Below, piece after piece: positions 9,118 to 20,541 of a DNA stretch of 64,000 nucleotides (the first letter of the stretch is position 1; each line of letters opens with the position of its first letter). This stretch comes from Sipunculus nudus (taxonomy: Eukaryota; Annelida; Sipuncula; Golfingiida; Sipunculidae). The notes beneath the pieces were generated by a model. The model was given only the letters and a program-made list of their open reading frames with translations. It made no database searches and was not told where the DNA came from. The stretch covers positions 6,338,019 through 6,402,018 of the forward strand of contig CM049306.1 in NCBI GenBank assembly GCA_026874595.1, written 5' to 3'. The position numbers were made by a program, and so were the translations under genes.

Positions 9118-12100
9118 TGTCTCGTTATCTGGTTGACAAGCTTAGTCTTCTACAAATCCATTATTTGGCCTCCGAATGATAACCAATGAATGTTTTACAT
9201 AGTTTTAGAATATATTTTATTTTTTATTAACTAAATAAGTATTAATTCCATTTGGTTTGTAAGATATTATACAATTCATCCTCGTCAAGGGTTATGTGAA
9301 GACATGGCAAAAAAGATGCTACTACAGACACTGCTGTGAGTTGTAAAAAATATGATTGAATTTTTATATAAATTTTGATTACTTTGTGTATATCAAATGT
9401 TCCGTGCATCACTATTTCCATTTTAATAAGGTTTGACACACGTATGAATTGCAATATTAACAGATTTTTACCAGGTTTCTTTATGACAAGCTTAAAGTTG
9501 GTTCAATGACGATGTTATTATACACAATAAAGTATATAATGTAGTAGATCTGATCAAATGTTTTTTCCATCAATGGATGTAATGAATTATTCATTTTAGT
9601 ATGTGGTTTAATTATTTTAAATGGTTTTAATGAACAGTTTTAAGTACCTTGGAGGAGCAGTTAGGCCTAGACAAATTCTCAGTGGGCTAATATTTAACAA
9701 AATAACTAACTTTCTTACTTTTTCAAAGTGAAATATTTTTATAGAAGAAATAATTCAGTTTCAGAGTCAAAAGGGAGATGATAAAAACACGATTTACATT
9801 CATAAGCAGCTTATATCGGCAACCCACTGAAAGTAACTTGCTCTTTACTAGGGTTTTTATTAATCCACACTTTAATTCTAAATTTTATCCAAACACAGAC
9901 ACCTTCCACAAAGTTGTTTCTGCTGCAAAATAAAAAAAAATATATAGAAGGTGGTAAAAATTAAAATATGTTGAAACAGTTCATGTTCGACTTTCTACAT
10001 TAAATAAAGTATGTCAGGTAACCATATCAGAATATCATCAGCCTATTCCTCGATAAACATGTATGTGAAGTCAGATGGATTTGACTCTAGATTAAATTTC
10101 TGATTTGGCTTATGACCGATACATCTATCTGCTGGGTATGAAATTACTATGAATGGATCAAACAACATTTTTTAGACTGTTTTGATACAAAATGTCATGC
10201 TGCCATAAGCATGCTGTTAAATTCTGAGATAAGGTGACGACTTTTACCCAGTTGTGCAGCACTCACCTGCCATATGAACCACGATACAAACCTCCAGCAA
10301 GGCCAAATAATATGAAAAATGTTGTTGGCATCAATCAAGCAATTATTTTCAGTAACAGTAAGTATTCATACTGCCACATTACCACCGTGAGGATAATATA
10401 TAGATTGTTATTGATTATTAATATTTTGTTTTCAATCCCGGTATCAGCTGAAGCTAAAGAATACTAGGTTCCTTGGTTTCTGATCACTTCCAGGAATCAT
10501 GATTCCGATTTATATTGATAGCATTATTTCATACAAATGGTTGATGATATACCTATAGCTCCATGGCCTTTGATGGAATATTATTGTTACAAATGGAATT
10601 TCAAATGCTGCAGGGGACATATTCTAGTACACACACATGAAACAAGATTCACATACTTTATTAGTCTATAGCAAATCTATGTTCCTCTATTGTACATTTA
10701 GGTTTCTTTTTAGGAGCATCTATAGAAGATATACCATCGTACAGGAGTAAATAAGAAAAAATAAAGCTTTTATGAAGTTACCTTGTTTGTATATCCTTCT
10801 TAGGTAACACGAGTCACAGACCAATAAAAGTCAAATTAATACGTACAGTTTATTGATCAAAATCAAGTTTAATCAAGTAAAACAAATTTACTGATATGGT
10901 GCAATACATCATCGAAGAAACAGGAGAAATCTGATAACAAAACCAGCAATTCTAAAAAAGCTCATTTAAATATCACTGTACAAAGCATACATATATACAT
11001 GGCTAGTAAAATACAACAGATTATATTTTCATTTTTTTTTATATTAAAAAAGTACAGAAAGGAAGCACCATGTTGGACAGGTGAAAATTTCATATATATT
11101 GAAGATGTAGTTAAAAGACAGCATCCATTTTGCACAGTCTTATGATTTGGTTCAAGACAGTGGGGTCGGGGAGAACTTGGTGGAATGGCAAGATTATAGT
11201 TGACTTTCAGAGTCTGACCGGAGAGCCCTGCACATTGTGCTGAAGATGAAGAAGCAGCTGGTGCTGAGAAGTCTGACGATCTGACTGGCTTAATTTCTTA
11301 ATCTATGATATAAGTTAATTTGTTAGCATATCCACAGAGACAACTGCATGTAGCAGTCAGGTTAACCACCACTTCCCATGACAGCCCAGTGGCTTCTTCC
11401 TCTGACAGATTGTACCTATGGCACCCAAGTCAGCTTCTGACATGCCTGTATATAGCCTCTCCCGTGGTCATGAGGTCACCAGTGGCTCCTACCATCAGCA
11501 ACCTGCTCCTCCGACACCTGAAAGGTCTCCAACATTGAAATGTCGGGATGACTGAGATTCAAATGTCCACATCTGAACTGTATTTGAACTTCCCCGTCTT
11601 GCATGTGTTGGGGAAGAAGACATCACTAAATAATAATGTTCAAATGGTGATTTATGGCTCAATCAAAACTTCACCCTAGTTGAAAATAGGACCCTATAGT
11701 TCATAAATTAGTGAACAGTAAAGGAGTAAACATCAGGATTATTAAAAATGTTCAATGGGTAATAAACATTGATGACATTTGCAGGGGCGTCAATACGGGG
11801 GTGGGGGGATAGGGAGTATATATACCCCCCACTTTTTAGCAAGGGGGGGATGGTCAAAGAATAAAAGGTATATAAATATATATATACACACGTGTGTTGG
11901 TGAATGTGTGAAAAAAAAGTTGCGAGTCACCCCCCCCCCCCCCCTTGAAGACAAAATGACGCCACTGGACATTTTGGACGAATTTACCAAAAATCTTACA
12001 GATTTTTTGGATATTGTTATTACAGGTTAATCAAATGAGCAAAAGCAATGCAACTGTGCAAGCAAAAAAGGCAGAACTTCGGCAGCACTTGGATACCATT

Positions 12101-13169
12101 TAATCTGTCACCAATGCCTTTGTCACAATCAACAATGTGTCATATTCATGTAATAGACTAGGATTTACATAGTGTTGGGAGTTCTTATTCATGTATGTAA
12201 ATAAAGCGGTGTTCAAATAGTGTTTTGGTTGTTTAATTTATTATCATAATTATTTAATCATCAATTAATGAATATGTTCAACTACAATGTATTTCTCATT
12301 TTGTCAATCAATCAAATTTAGAATACTGTAGTTCTCTCCCGTTGTGTGAAACTGTTTGATCGTTATAACATTCTGATTGTTAATGTTATGCCTTTCATTT
12401 GCAGATTTAACAGATAATTTGGCTCAAAGAGCAAATTTTAAATTATCATTTACATGAATATCACACCAATATGACTGTATGCCCCTTTTATATTTAAAAG
12501 CAAATTTCACCATCATCTTACAATTTTTTTCTTATTTTGGTATTGGATTAAATTCTTTTTTTTCCAAGAAAAATGTGATGAATCGACGATGGGAATGAAT
12601 GAACTGGTTCCGCCAAGCTCTGCATAAAGTTTAATTGAGTTGAAGGTACAGGTGTAATAAAGGATTAAATTTTAATTAGTACAATCGCAGTAACAGTAGT
12701 CTCTATACCTATAGAAATTATTATACATGTATAAAAATTTGGCCCAAACAAAAAAAAAGTATTTTGTTACATACGCCATTATGAGAAATTGAAAAATAGA
12801 AGAAACTGTTTATAATTCTTAGTAATTTTTCTCTTTTTAAAACCGTTTTCGCTATTTTTATATTTTTAATTTGCATAAAAATATTTAATTTTTATATGAA
12901 TTAATGCGATTTTGATTACTTGTCATGTTAAAAATTCCTTGCCATTAGATATCCATAATTTTGTTTATTATTTATAAATAATATTACACACAAAAAAAAA
13001 TATCTGCACAAAATTTGCCAAAACAAAGCTATAATCTCAGCGAAATCAGAGATCTTATCTCAGACAAATGAGTAAAGGAGTGTTTTTTAGCCCCGCAGAC
13101 CCTATCTGGTGATTACACAGGCTGGCATGACAGAATACAAGGATAAAACGATGACTACTTCAAAGCACA
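9118..13169. other. Interior of the 5.9-kb element; no transposase seen
   Basis: AT-rich, with only short open frames (9242-9454 minus, 10234-10467, 11320-11538), none with a recognisable domain. On the minus strand an acceptor-like TTACAACTCACAG precedes a short reading ending CLHITLDEDELYNILQTKWN. On the plus strand TTTCTTTTTAG at about 10710 precedes a short reading ending IPSYRSK. Either could be a terminal exon of a decayed gene, but support is weak. 11783-11965 is another poly-C/G dispersed repeat. Confidence 0.5.
11783..11965 (+). repeat. Poly-C/G dispersed repeat, copy 3
   Basis: GGGGCGTCAATACG, CCCCCCACTTTTTAGCAAGG and a 15-17 C run with TTGAAGACAAAATGACGCCA. It shares GGGGCGTCAATA and CACTTTTT-GCAAGG with 7590-7665. 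The two frames here are low-complexity by-products. Confidence 0.65.
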
Positions 13170-13672
13170 AACGCCGTACTTCAATCCAAGTGCGCTGTAC
13201 TTCGATCGAAGTACGGGAAAAACATGGACGATAACGGGGGTCCGAGAGCTGTCTTACTTTACTTAATTTCTCCCTAATATGCCATAAAATCTGTTTAAAT
13301 CTATTTTAAGCCATATCTAAGAACGTTAAACTATGCGATACATGAGGAAAAAACTCTTGCAAACGTTTCTAAACAAAACTGTTGCCATTCAAAACATCAA
13401 CCTGTGCACCCGCCAGACCTTGCGAATGTATTGGGAAATCCCCATTGTAAAGAACAATAACGCAGCTACGTCAGAGAAAGAGTGTGACTTCTTGGGAATA
13501 TTTCCAGATATTGACCAATCACATAAACCATAAGACAAGGTCATAATATGCAAATAAACACGGCAGGGTAGATTCCGTTATTCCGTACCTAAAACGAGGG
13601 ACGCCGTACCTCAATCAAAGTACGTACCTCAATCCAAGTACGTACTTCAATCTGCGGTCGGTCTTCGACCTG
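13170..13672 (-). repeat. Right inverted arm of the 5.9-kb element
   Basis: Reverse complement of the left arm without the nested insertion. It keeps a single GTGATTGGT-equivalent (ACCAATCAC at about 13516-13524), so it records the pre-insertion state. Confidence 0.85.
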
Positions 13673-13842
13673 ATTATAGACTTTGGTTCCATTTATGAGT
13701 TTACTATATGAAATATTATATCTGAACCTGGTTTTGAATTAACATATACTCGAAACAAAATACCTTTTTTCTAAAACTTTTGTAATATATTTCAAATGTG
13801 ATTAAGTATTTATATTGAAATGTATCAAACAGACGATAAAAA

Positions 13843-13845
13843 AAG

Positions 13846-13934
<89 letters not shown>
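13843..13934. repeat. (TA)n microsatellite
   Basis: Nearly pure TA repeat with two TTTATA interruptions. Other long TA runs in the window lie at 15628-15646, 36330-36383, 52641-52735, 53221-53265 and 62418-62452. Confidence 0.95.
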
Positions 13935-13936
<2 letters not shown>

Positions 13937-14204
13937 CTGGAGAAAAAAACAACTGTATATTCACAACAGTCTGTTTCACGGGATACGACCCGATCATCAG
14001 GTGAATGTGGTTAGAATGAAGCTAACGGCGTGGTTTAAAAAGCCGAGACTTTACGGTATTATGCTTTGTGCGGTTCGGGGCGGGGTGAGGGGGGCATGTG
14101 AAAGACTGACACTGATCCTATTGTCCTCGGGGGCACAATAGGATTGGTCGGGGTACACGTGCGATACTGGAACATAACAGGGCAAAGAGGTTATATGTTT
14201 TTTT

Positions 14205-14484
14205 ATGCCCCCGCCACAAAGTGGCCGGGGCATATAGTTTTACCCATGTCCGTCATTCCGTCCTTCCGAAATCAAACAGTTGTACGGACTTTTTTTCGCA
14301 ATGCCAGCAGATATTGGCCTGATTTTTGGTGTGTGGGCAGATAATGACCCGTTACAGATCGAGTTTGCATTTTGCCCTTCTTGACCTACTTTTGACCATA
14401 CAACACCTCCTGAACTTTTACAAAATTTAACAAATGTTTCTAATTTGCCAGGCGGGGGCATTCGTGTCGTTCCGACACATCTAG
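14205..14484 (+). mobile_element. Helitron/Helentron-like non-autonomous element, short form
   Basis: It follows a T-run and starts ATGCCCCCGCCACAAAGTGG, with a CCGTCATTCCGTCCTTCCG head and one body module (TTTTTTTCGCAATGCC...GATCGAGTTTGC). It ends GGCGGGGGCATTCGTGTCG then a short hairpin (GTGTCG/CGACAC) and CTAG at 14481-14484. Insertion into a T-run and a 3' hairpin followed by CTRR fit Helitron-type ends. Assignment is inferred from termini only. Confidence 0.65.
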
Positions 14485-14939
14485 TTAATGTTTATATGTA
14501 ATGCAAAGATATATACCAGGATGCTCAATTAGTATATTAAACTGATTTGTAATAGGGTCTTGGAAGCAGTGAACATATCAGTAGTATACATATGATATAA
14601 ATACACATATACTATGAAAATACACAATATACAAGGCGAATATACAATATAAAAGGCTGATATACTATACTATACTGATACCAAGTGGAATCCACTCGGT
14701 AAACTCACCATGCTATACTGGTAACGCCATGTCCCTCAACACTGCAAAGCAGTGAGAGAACAACTTCCTGAACAGGTAAGTCTGCCCAGCGGATCCTCGT
14801 GGGGGCGGGGGCACGCTGAATATTAGTACGAATGCTAGGTTTTAAAATATTTCAGAGTGAATTTGTTTTGATGGCGGCACTTGGAGAGAATTACAGCTCT
14901 TGAGTTCAACAATGATCCGGGGGGGGGGGGGGGGCATTG

Positions 14940-15602
14940 CTATAAGTAGCTTTTCAGACAAGCAGAGATCACACTTCCTGGTCCCACAGAAGTAAGGTGC
15001 TGCCTCGGCAAATATTTCCCAGGAGAGCTTGTAATTGATATTGTTGTCTTTTTGTGACCAAATGTGTTTAGACAGTTCAGTATTTTTAGCGTGAGATCTG
15101 TTACGAAAGGATTGCTTGTGGTTATTGTATCTTGTCTTGAAATCACCTTCAGTACACCCTATGTAGTCTTTCTCGTCATTGTCTGTTCTGTTGCCTTATA
15201 GACAATGCATCTCAGCTGACACTGACCATTCATAGGACATTCGTCTTTTTAACGGCAGTTACATTGTTTTTGAGGTACATTTACAGCATTGTTAGTATTT
15301 AAAACCTTCATGTTATGTTTGCTGATCAGGTTAGACATGTTGGGTAGACAGCTATTGCTAATTTTCAAATTGTTCCTGTTGAATAACCTGTGGTACCTAT
15401 GATGTTTAGGGAAGTGTTTTTCAACTAGTTTCATGAATTGTCTGCCAATGTTGGTTTTTACATGATGGCTGTAGGGGGGATTGAACCATATTATTTTCCT
15501 TTTCCTGTTTCTTTTGCTTTTTACTGTGGGTTCAACATATTTCAAGCTTTCTGAAAACCCGCTTTTCGCTAAAGCTTTGTCATACATGGGTTTGGCTTTC
15601 AT
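14940..15602 (-). pseudogene. Penelope-like retroelement fragment, C-terminal GIY-YIG region
   Basis: On the minus strand 15602-15249 reads KIIWFNPPYSHHVKTNIG, then FMKLVEKHFPKHHRYHRLFN, SCLPNMSNLISKHNMK and ends QKQCNCR. This is the conserved block after the RT of GIY-YIG-bearing retroelements. After frame breaks near 15249 and 15195, 15180-14940 reads EKDYIGCTEGDFKTRYNNHK, SF, LSKHIWSQKD and KCDLCLSEKLLI, matching the YIG...GDFKTR...H endonuclease pattern. The RT core is absent and at least one frameshift and one stop are present, so this is a dead 3' fragment. Family assignment is by motif reading. Confidence 0.75.
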
Positions 15603-15727
15603 GAATTGCTTTTATTGCAGGTTTTATATATATATATATATACTAGCTGATAGACCCGGTATACCGGGCTTATTGCCGGGGTTGGGGAGATTTATTAACT
15701 GAGATGTGAAATGTTGGCTCATTTTTT

Positions 15728-17253
15728 ATGCCCCCGCCACAAAGTGGCCGGGGCATATAGTTTTACCCATGTCCGTCATTCCGTCCTTCCGTCATTCCGA
15801 AATCAAACAGTTGTACGGACTTTTTTTCGCAATGCCTGCAGATATTGGCCTGATTTTTGGTGTGTGGGCAGATATAGACCAGTTACAGATCGAGTTCGCG
15901 TTTCGTCCCGGTTGACCTATTTTGGCCGTTTTACGGCTCCTAAACTTAGAAAATTTCATGAAAAATAGAAATTTCATGACAAATACACATGTACGGACTT
16001 TTTTTCGCAATGCCTGCAGATATTGGCCTGATTTTTGGATGTGGGCAGATATAGACCAGTTACAGATCAAGTTCGCGTTTCCTCCCGGTTGACCTACTTT
16101 TGAGCGTTTTACGGCTCCTAAACTTAGAAAATTTCATGAAAAATAGAAATTTCATGACAAATACACATGTACGGACTTTTTTTCGCAATGCCTGCAGATA
16201 TTGGCCTGATTTTTGGTGTGTGGGCAGATATAGACCAGTTACAGATCGAGTTTGCGTTTCGTCCCGGTTGACCTACTTTTGACAACGGCTCCTGAACATA
16301 GAAAATTTCATGAAAAATATGAAATTTCATGACAAATACACATGTACGGACTTTTTTTCGCAATGCCTGCAGATATTGGCCTGATTTTTGGTGTGTGGGC
16401 AGATATTGACCAGTTACAGATCGAGTTCACGTTTCGTTCCAGTTGACCTACTTTTGATTGTTTTACGGCTCCTGAACATAGAAAATTTCATGTAAAATAT
16501 AAATTTTCATGACAAATACACTTGTGCAGACTTTACTTCGCAATACCTGCAGATGTTGGCCTGATTTTTGGTGTGTGGGCAGATAATGACCAGTTACAGA
16601 TCGAGTTCACGTTTTGTCCCAGCTGACCTACTTTTGACCATTTGACGGTGCTCTAACATAGAAAATTTCATAAAAAAGTGCACATGTATGGACTTTTTTC
16701 GCAGTGCCTGCAGATACGGGCCTGATTTTTGGTGTGTAGGCAGATAATGACCAGTTACAGATCGAGTTCTTGTTTTGTCCCGGTTGACCTACTTTTGACC
16801 ATTTGACTGCTCCTGAACATAGAAAGTTTCATGAAAAATAGAAATTTTCATAACAAATGCATATGTACTGATTTTTTTCCTCAATGCCTGCAGATACCAC
16901 CCTGATTTTTATGTGTGGGCAGATAATGATAGTTTCAGATCGAGTTCGCATTTCATCCCGGTTGACCCACTTTTGATTGTTTTACGGCTCCTAAACATAG
17001 AAAATTTAATGAAAGACAGAAATTTTTATGGAAAATGCACATGTATGGACTTTTTTTCACAATGCCTGCATATACTGGCATTATTTTTGGTGTTGCTTGA
17101 TAATGACCCGTTACAGATCGAGTTTGCATTTTGCCCTTGTTGACCTACTTTTGACCATACGACACCTCCTGAACTTAAAAAAATTTTCAAAATTTTACAA
17201 ATGTTTCTAATTTGCCCCAGGCGGGGGCATTCGTGTCGTTCCGACACATCTAG
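15728..17253 (+). mobile_element. Helitron/Helentron-like element, long form with tandem modules
   Basis: Same head (ATGCCCCCGCC) and tail (hairpin plus CTAG, 17250-17253) as 14205-14484, but with about seven tandem modules of roughly 170-190 bp. Each holds ACGGACTTTTTTTCGCAATG, CTGCAGATATTGGCCTGATT, CAGATCGAGTT and AAAATTTCATGAAAAATAGA. The flank shows CATTTTTT before and TTTTAATCC after; the mirror site in the right arm of the host element reads CATTTTTTATTC, so insertion was into a T-run. Frames at 15711-16363 on both strands are by-products of the repeat. Confidence 0.75.
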
Positions 17254-18354
17254 TTTTAATCCAAAAGTTAACAGAAAATATAGGTTTTCAGTGGGAAACT
17301 GTCTCCATTAGATATGTATAAACTTTTTGGCACGACTGCAGAATAACTCACGCACCTCTCTGAGGCACAACACTTCTGTGAACAGTAAACATTTCTATGT
17401 ACAGCTGCTTGTATCTTAATTTTGCCACTTACTTTTAAATTACATGAATCCTTAACATCATACCGTCCGTCCGTATAAACTCATAATCTGGTGGAGACAG
17501 TGCGTGAGTGATCCTGCAGTCGCTCCAATATTTTTAACATTCATTCTGTGGTTCTGTCCTCGTGGCAAGAAATTTATACCCCGGTATGTTTAACTTGATG
17601 ACCTGGCCGGTGCTGGTGATGACATTGCGAACCGGAATGAGACGCGGGGGCATTCAGGTTTTCGATGATATTTGACTGGATTCTATCGGTGGACGTATAA
17701 AGATTAGGTTGATGTGAGGAACATATGAAAGATTTATTAAATGTACGTTGCAAGGAAACTGTTCCTGAAGAAAGAAACAGAAATATGCATACCTCGTAAG
17801 TAGCAGAAGCGGACCCAACGGAATTTCATGCAGAGGGTCCGTATTCATTTTCAACCGCCGCAATGTTTTTTTTTTTCGTCGTATCAGGCAAATTTTGAGG
17901 CCTGAAACCCCAGACACCACTCCACCCAACCCCACCCCACGCATGTTCCTGAAATTGGGACCTTGAATTAGGTTTTGTCATTAATCCTCCTGGGTTGAAC
18001 TCTCCATTTCATAAAGCAAGAAACATGTGTTTTTCTCTTTTACTGACCACGCACGTGGGTCAAATCCCTCCTTGAAAGCAAGCGCTATTCATATGAACAA
18101 TTGTCCTAAGTATTAGGGGTTAAGTGACCACGATGCACGCATTCTGGTAATTGCCGAAGACAGTTCGTCTGTGCTCGGTAAAAAAATGGAAAAATCACTC
18201 AAAATTATATGTATATTAAAAATTATTTATTTTCATATCGCCTATGTCACTGCGGGCATAATAACCTTTAAAATGATGTATGGCACAATATTGTACACAG
18301 CGCAGTTTTAGAGAACATTGCGCACAAACGTGAACTGAATTCCTTTTATAAGTA

Positions 18355-18543
18355 TTAGATGCGTGTGTGTAAGGAGTGGGAGGGTTCTCCCAATAACCAC
18401 AACTCGTATTGCTGCGCATGAGTGTCTTTTATTCTCGAATATTGTTGACGGCAAGTATCAGTTCCCATACAGGTAGGCGTCAGCAAACCCAACAGAAACA
18501 AGGTTGATGCAAACAAGGTGGTTATAAACAAGTTGGTTGGCAC
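18355..18543 (-). CDS. Unrecognised 62-residue ORF with signal-like N-terminus
   Basis: Reads MPTNLFITTLFASTLFLLGL with LTPTCMG after it, a plausible signal peptide, then a polar tail of about 35 residues. It lies in the spacer of the 4.9-kb inverted-repeat element and runs a few bases into the left arm. No family is recognised and no conservation evidence exists. It may well be a chance frame. Confidence 0.15.
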   Translation of the reverse strand: MPTNLFITTLFASTLFLLGLLTPTCMGTDTCRQQYSRIKDTHAQQYELWLLGEPSHSLHTRI

Positions 18544-20541
18544 CTGAACAACAAAAAGGACAGATTAATCAGATTTCCATGAAACGCTTTGCATAACATG
18601 CAACACAGATGCCGATGATACAGCTATAGGCACAATGAAAATCTAAAGACTAAATCCAGTGTTGGACCTAAATACAATCAATCAGTGACATATGCTAGTC
18701 CAAGATATGATGAAGGCACCATTATCACCACATGAAAAGGTCAAACCCTACTCTAGGCCTGATAACCTATCGTGAACATAATGTGCACCAGATTTAACAA
18801 CAGCCTACAACCACAACACAGCGTACAGGAATAAAACGTTACATAAGGCTATTTTCCTAAAGATATAACCGAAAAAGGTGAGATCAGCACTCAGATCTCT
18901 AGATAAAAACATAGCTAAATCTTGTTCGATCCTAGTTGCAGCCAGTTCCACAATCTATGTTCACAAAATATATTCTCCGACCCTTCATCCAACAGGTGAT
19001 AATACAATAATCTAAAGCGATTAAGGACATAAATATTATATGTGAAAACCAGTCACCAAATCACTGAATATAAATATAAAACAAGTTAAACAAAGCTTGA
19101 CGTAATACAGCACAGCCTTCACAAATAACACCAGATATGTACAGATCAACATACAACATGTAGAGCAATAAAGGTCTTTGTCATGCGAAGACACGACATA
19201 TAAACGCTTTGTTGAATTAAACAAACAGAATAATAACTGGTGAATTTACTTATTATTTAACCTGATGGCTTATGAAACTAAAAGACAAATCCTGCCTCCA
19301 CAGCTATCAGCAGTATTCACCTCAGTCGTAAACCTATCAGATAATAGCTAAAGCCATATCAAGTGGCCCTAATAATGACAACAATGGCTGTCCGTTACAT
19401 TCACCTTGCAAAATAGTATATAATCATACGCATTATAAAAAGAAAAAAAAAACTCATTGACAAACTTTTTGGCCAGTACCTTAATATACGCATAAAGAGC
19501 AAACGAACTATGACCTCAGTAAAAGTTCAATCTGTCATCTAATACTTATAAAAGGAATTCGGTCCACATTTGTTTGCAATGTTCACTGAAACCAAGTTGC
19601 GTATGACACTGTGACATACCTCATTTTAAAGGTTATGGTCTCCGTAGTGACAAGGGCGATATAAAAGAAATAATTTTAATTTAATGAACACATCATTTTG
19701 AGTGATTTTCCGTTTTTTTCTGACTTGGCAGAGGTTATACCGAGCACAACCGAACTGCCTTCGGCAATGACCGGAATGTGTGCATCGTGGTCACTCAACC
19801 ACATTATTAAGGGCTATTGTTCATATGATTAACGCCTGCCTTCAGTGAGGGATTTTAGCATGTCTGGCCTTTCATTGGACCAAGGCTCTGACCCACGTGT
19901 GTGGTCAGTAAAGGTGAAACACACATGTATCTCGCTTTATGAAAGAAGGGTTCAACCCAGGAGGATTAATGACAAAACATAATTTCAGGAACAGGGACGG
20001 GTTGGGAGGACCGTGGTGGCAGGGGTTTGATGCCTCAAACTGGGTCTGATACGATGGAAAAAAGGTTGCGGTGGCTGAAAATGGGATACGGACCCTATGC
20101 ATGGAGTCCCATTGGGTCGGCTTCTGCTACTTATGAGGTATGCATATATCTGTTTCATTCTTCAGGAACAGTTTCCTTGCAACATACATTTAATTAATTT
20201 TCCTCACATCAGCCTATTCTTTATACGTCCAACAATAGAAACCAGTCAAATATCGTTGGAAACCTGAATGCCCCTGTGTCTCATTTCGGTTCGCAATGTA
20301 AACATCACTGACCAGGTATTCAAGGTATAAACACCGGGGTATGCTTTTTTTGCCACGAGCACAGCGCCTCACAATAAACGTAAAAAATATTTGTACATAT
20401 CTTATTGAGACAGTATCCCATTGAAAACCTATATTTTCTTTAACTTTTAGAATAAAAAATGAGCCAACATTCCACAATTCGGTTAATATATCTCCTTAAC
20501 CCCGTTAAAAAAGTCCGGTATACCGGGTTTATCAGCTAGTA

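Larger units (their letters stand above)
7736..13672. mobile_element. 5.9-kb element with ~0.5-kb terminal inverted repeats
   Basis: It starts CAGGTCGAAGAC and ends GTCTTCGACCTG. The inverted arms cover about 7736-7893 plus 8775-9117 on the left (interrupted by a nested 872-bp insertion) and 13170-13672 on the right. They match over most of their length, including TATTCTTTGCAATGGGGATT-like and GCAAACGTTT blocks. It is flanked by a 5-bp direct repeat ATTAT (7731-7735, 13673-13677), and a related uninterrupted site exists at 40859-40863. Subterminal arrays of GTACTTNGATYNAAGTAC-like palindromes could be transposase sites. I see no transposase inside, so superfamily is unassigned and the copy is probably non-autonomous. 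Confidence 0.85.
15642..20541. mobile_element. 4.9-kb element with ~1-kb inverted arms
   Basis: The ends are inverted copies: ACTAGCTGATAGACCCGG at 15642 and its mirror ending ATCAGCTAGT at 20541, each with the perfect palindrome CCCGGTATACCGGG (CCGGTATACCGGG on the right). Arms continue inward as diverged inverted repeats to about 18365 (left) and 19535 (right), with shared blocks such as CAAGGAAACTGTTCCTGAAG, CCTCCTGGGTTGAA and ACTGACCAC-CACGTGGGTCA. The left arm has a 1.5-kb insertion (15728-17253). The central spacer is about 1.2 kb with no transposase. No clear target duplication is seen because the left edge abuts a TA repeat. Confidence 0.8.

Noticed and set aside
13333-13533. 66-residue ORF with basic N-terminus
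   Set aside because: Lies in the right inverted arm; the mirrored arm at 8754-8966 has a comparable chance frame on the other strand.
13820-14014. Isoleucine/tyrosine-rich ORF
   Set aside because: Translation of a (TA)n microsatellite.
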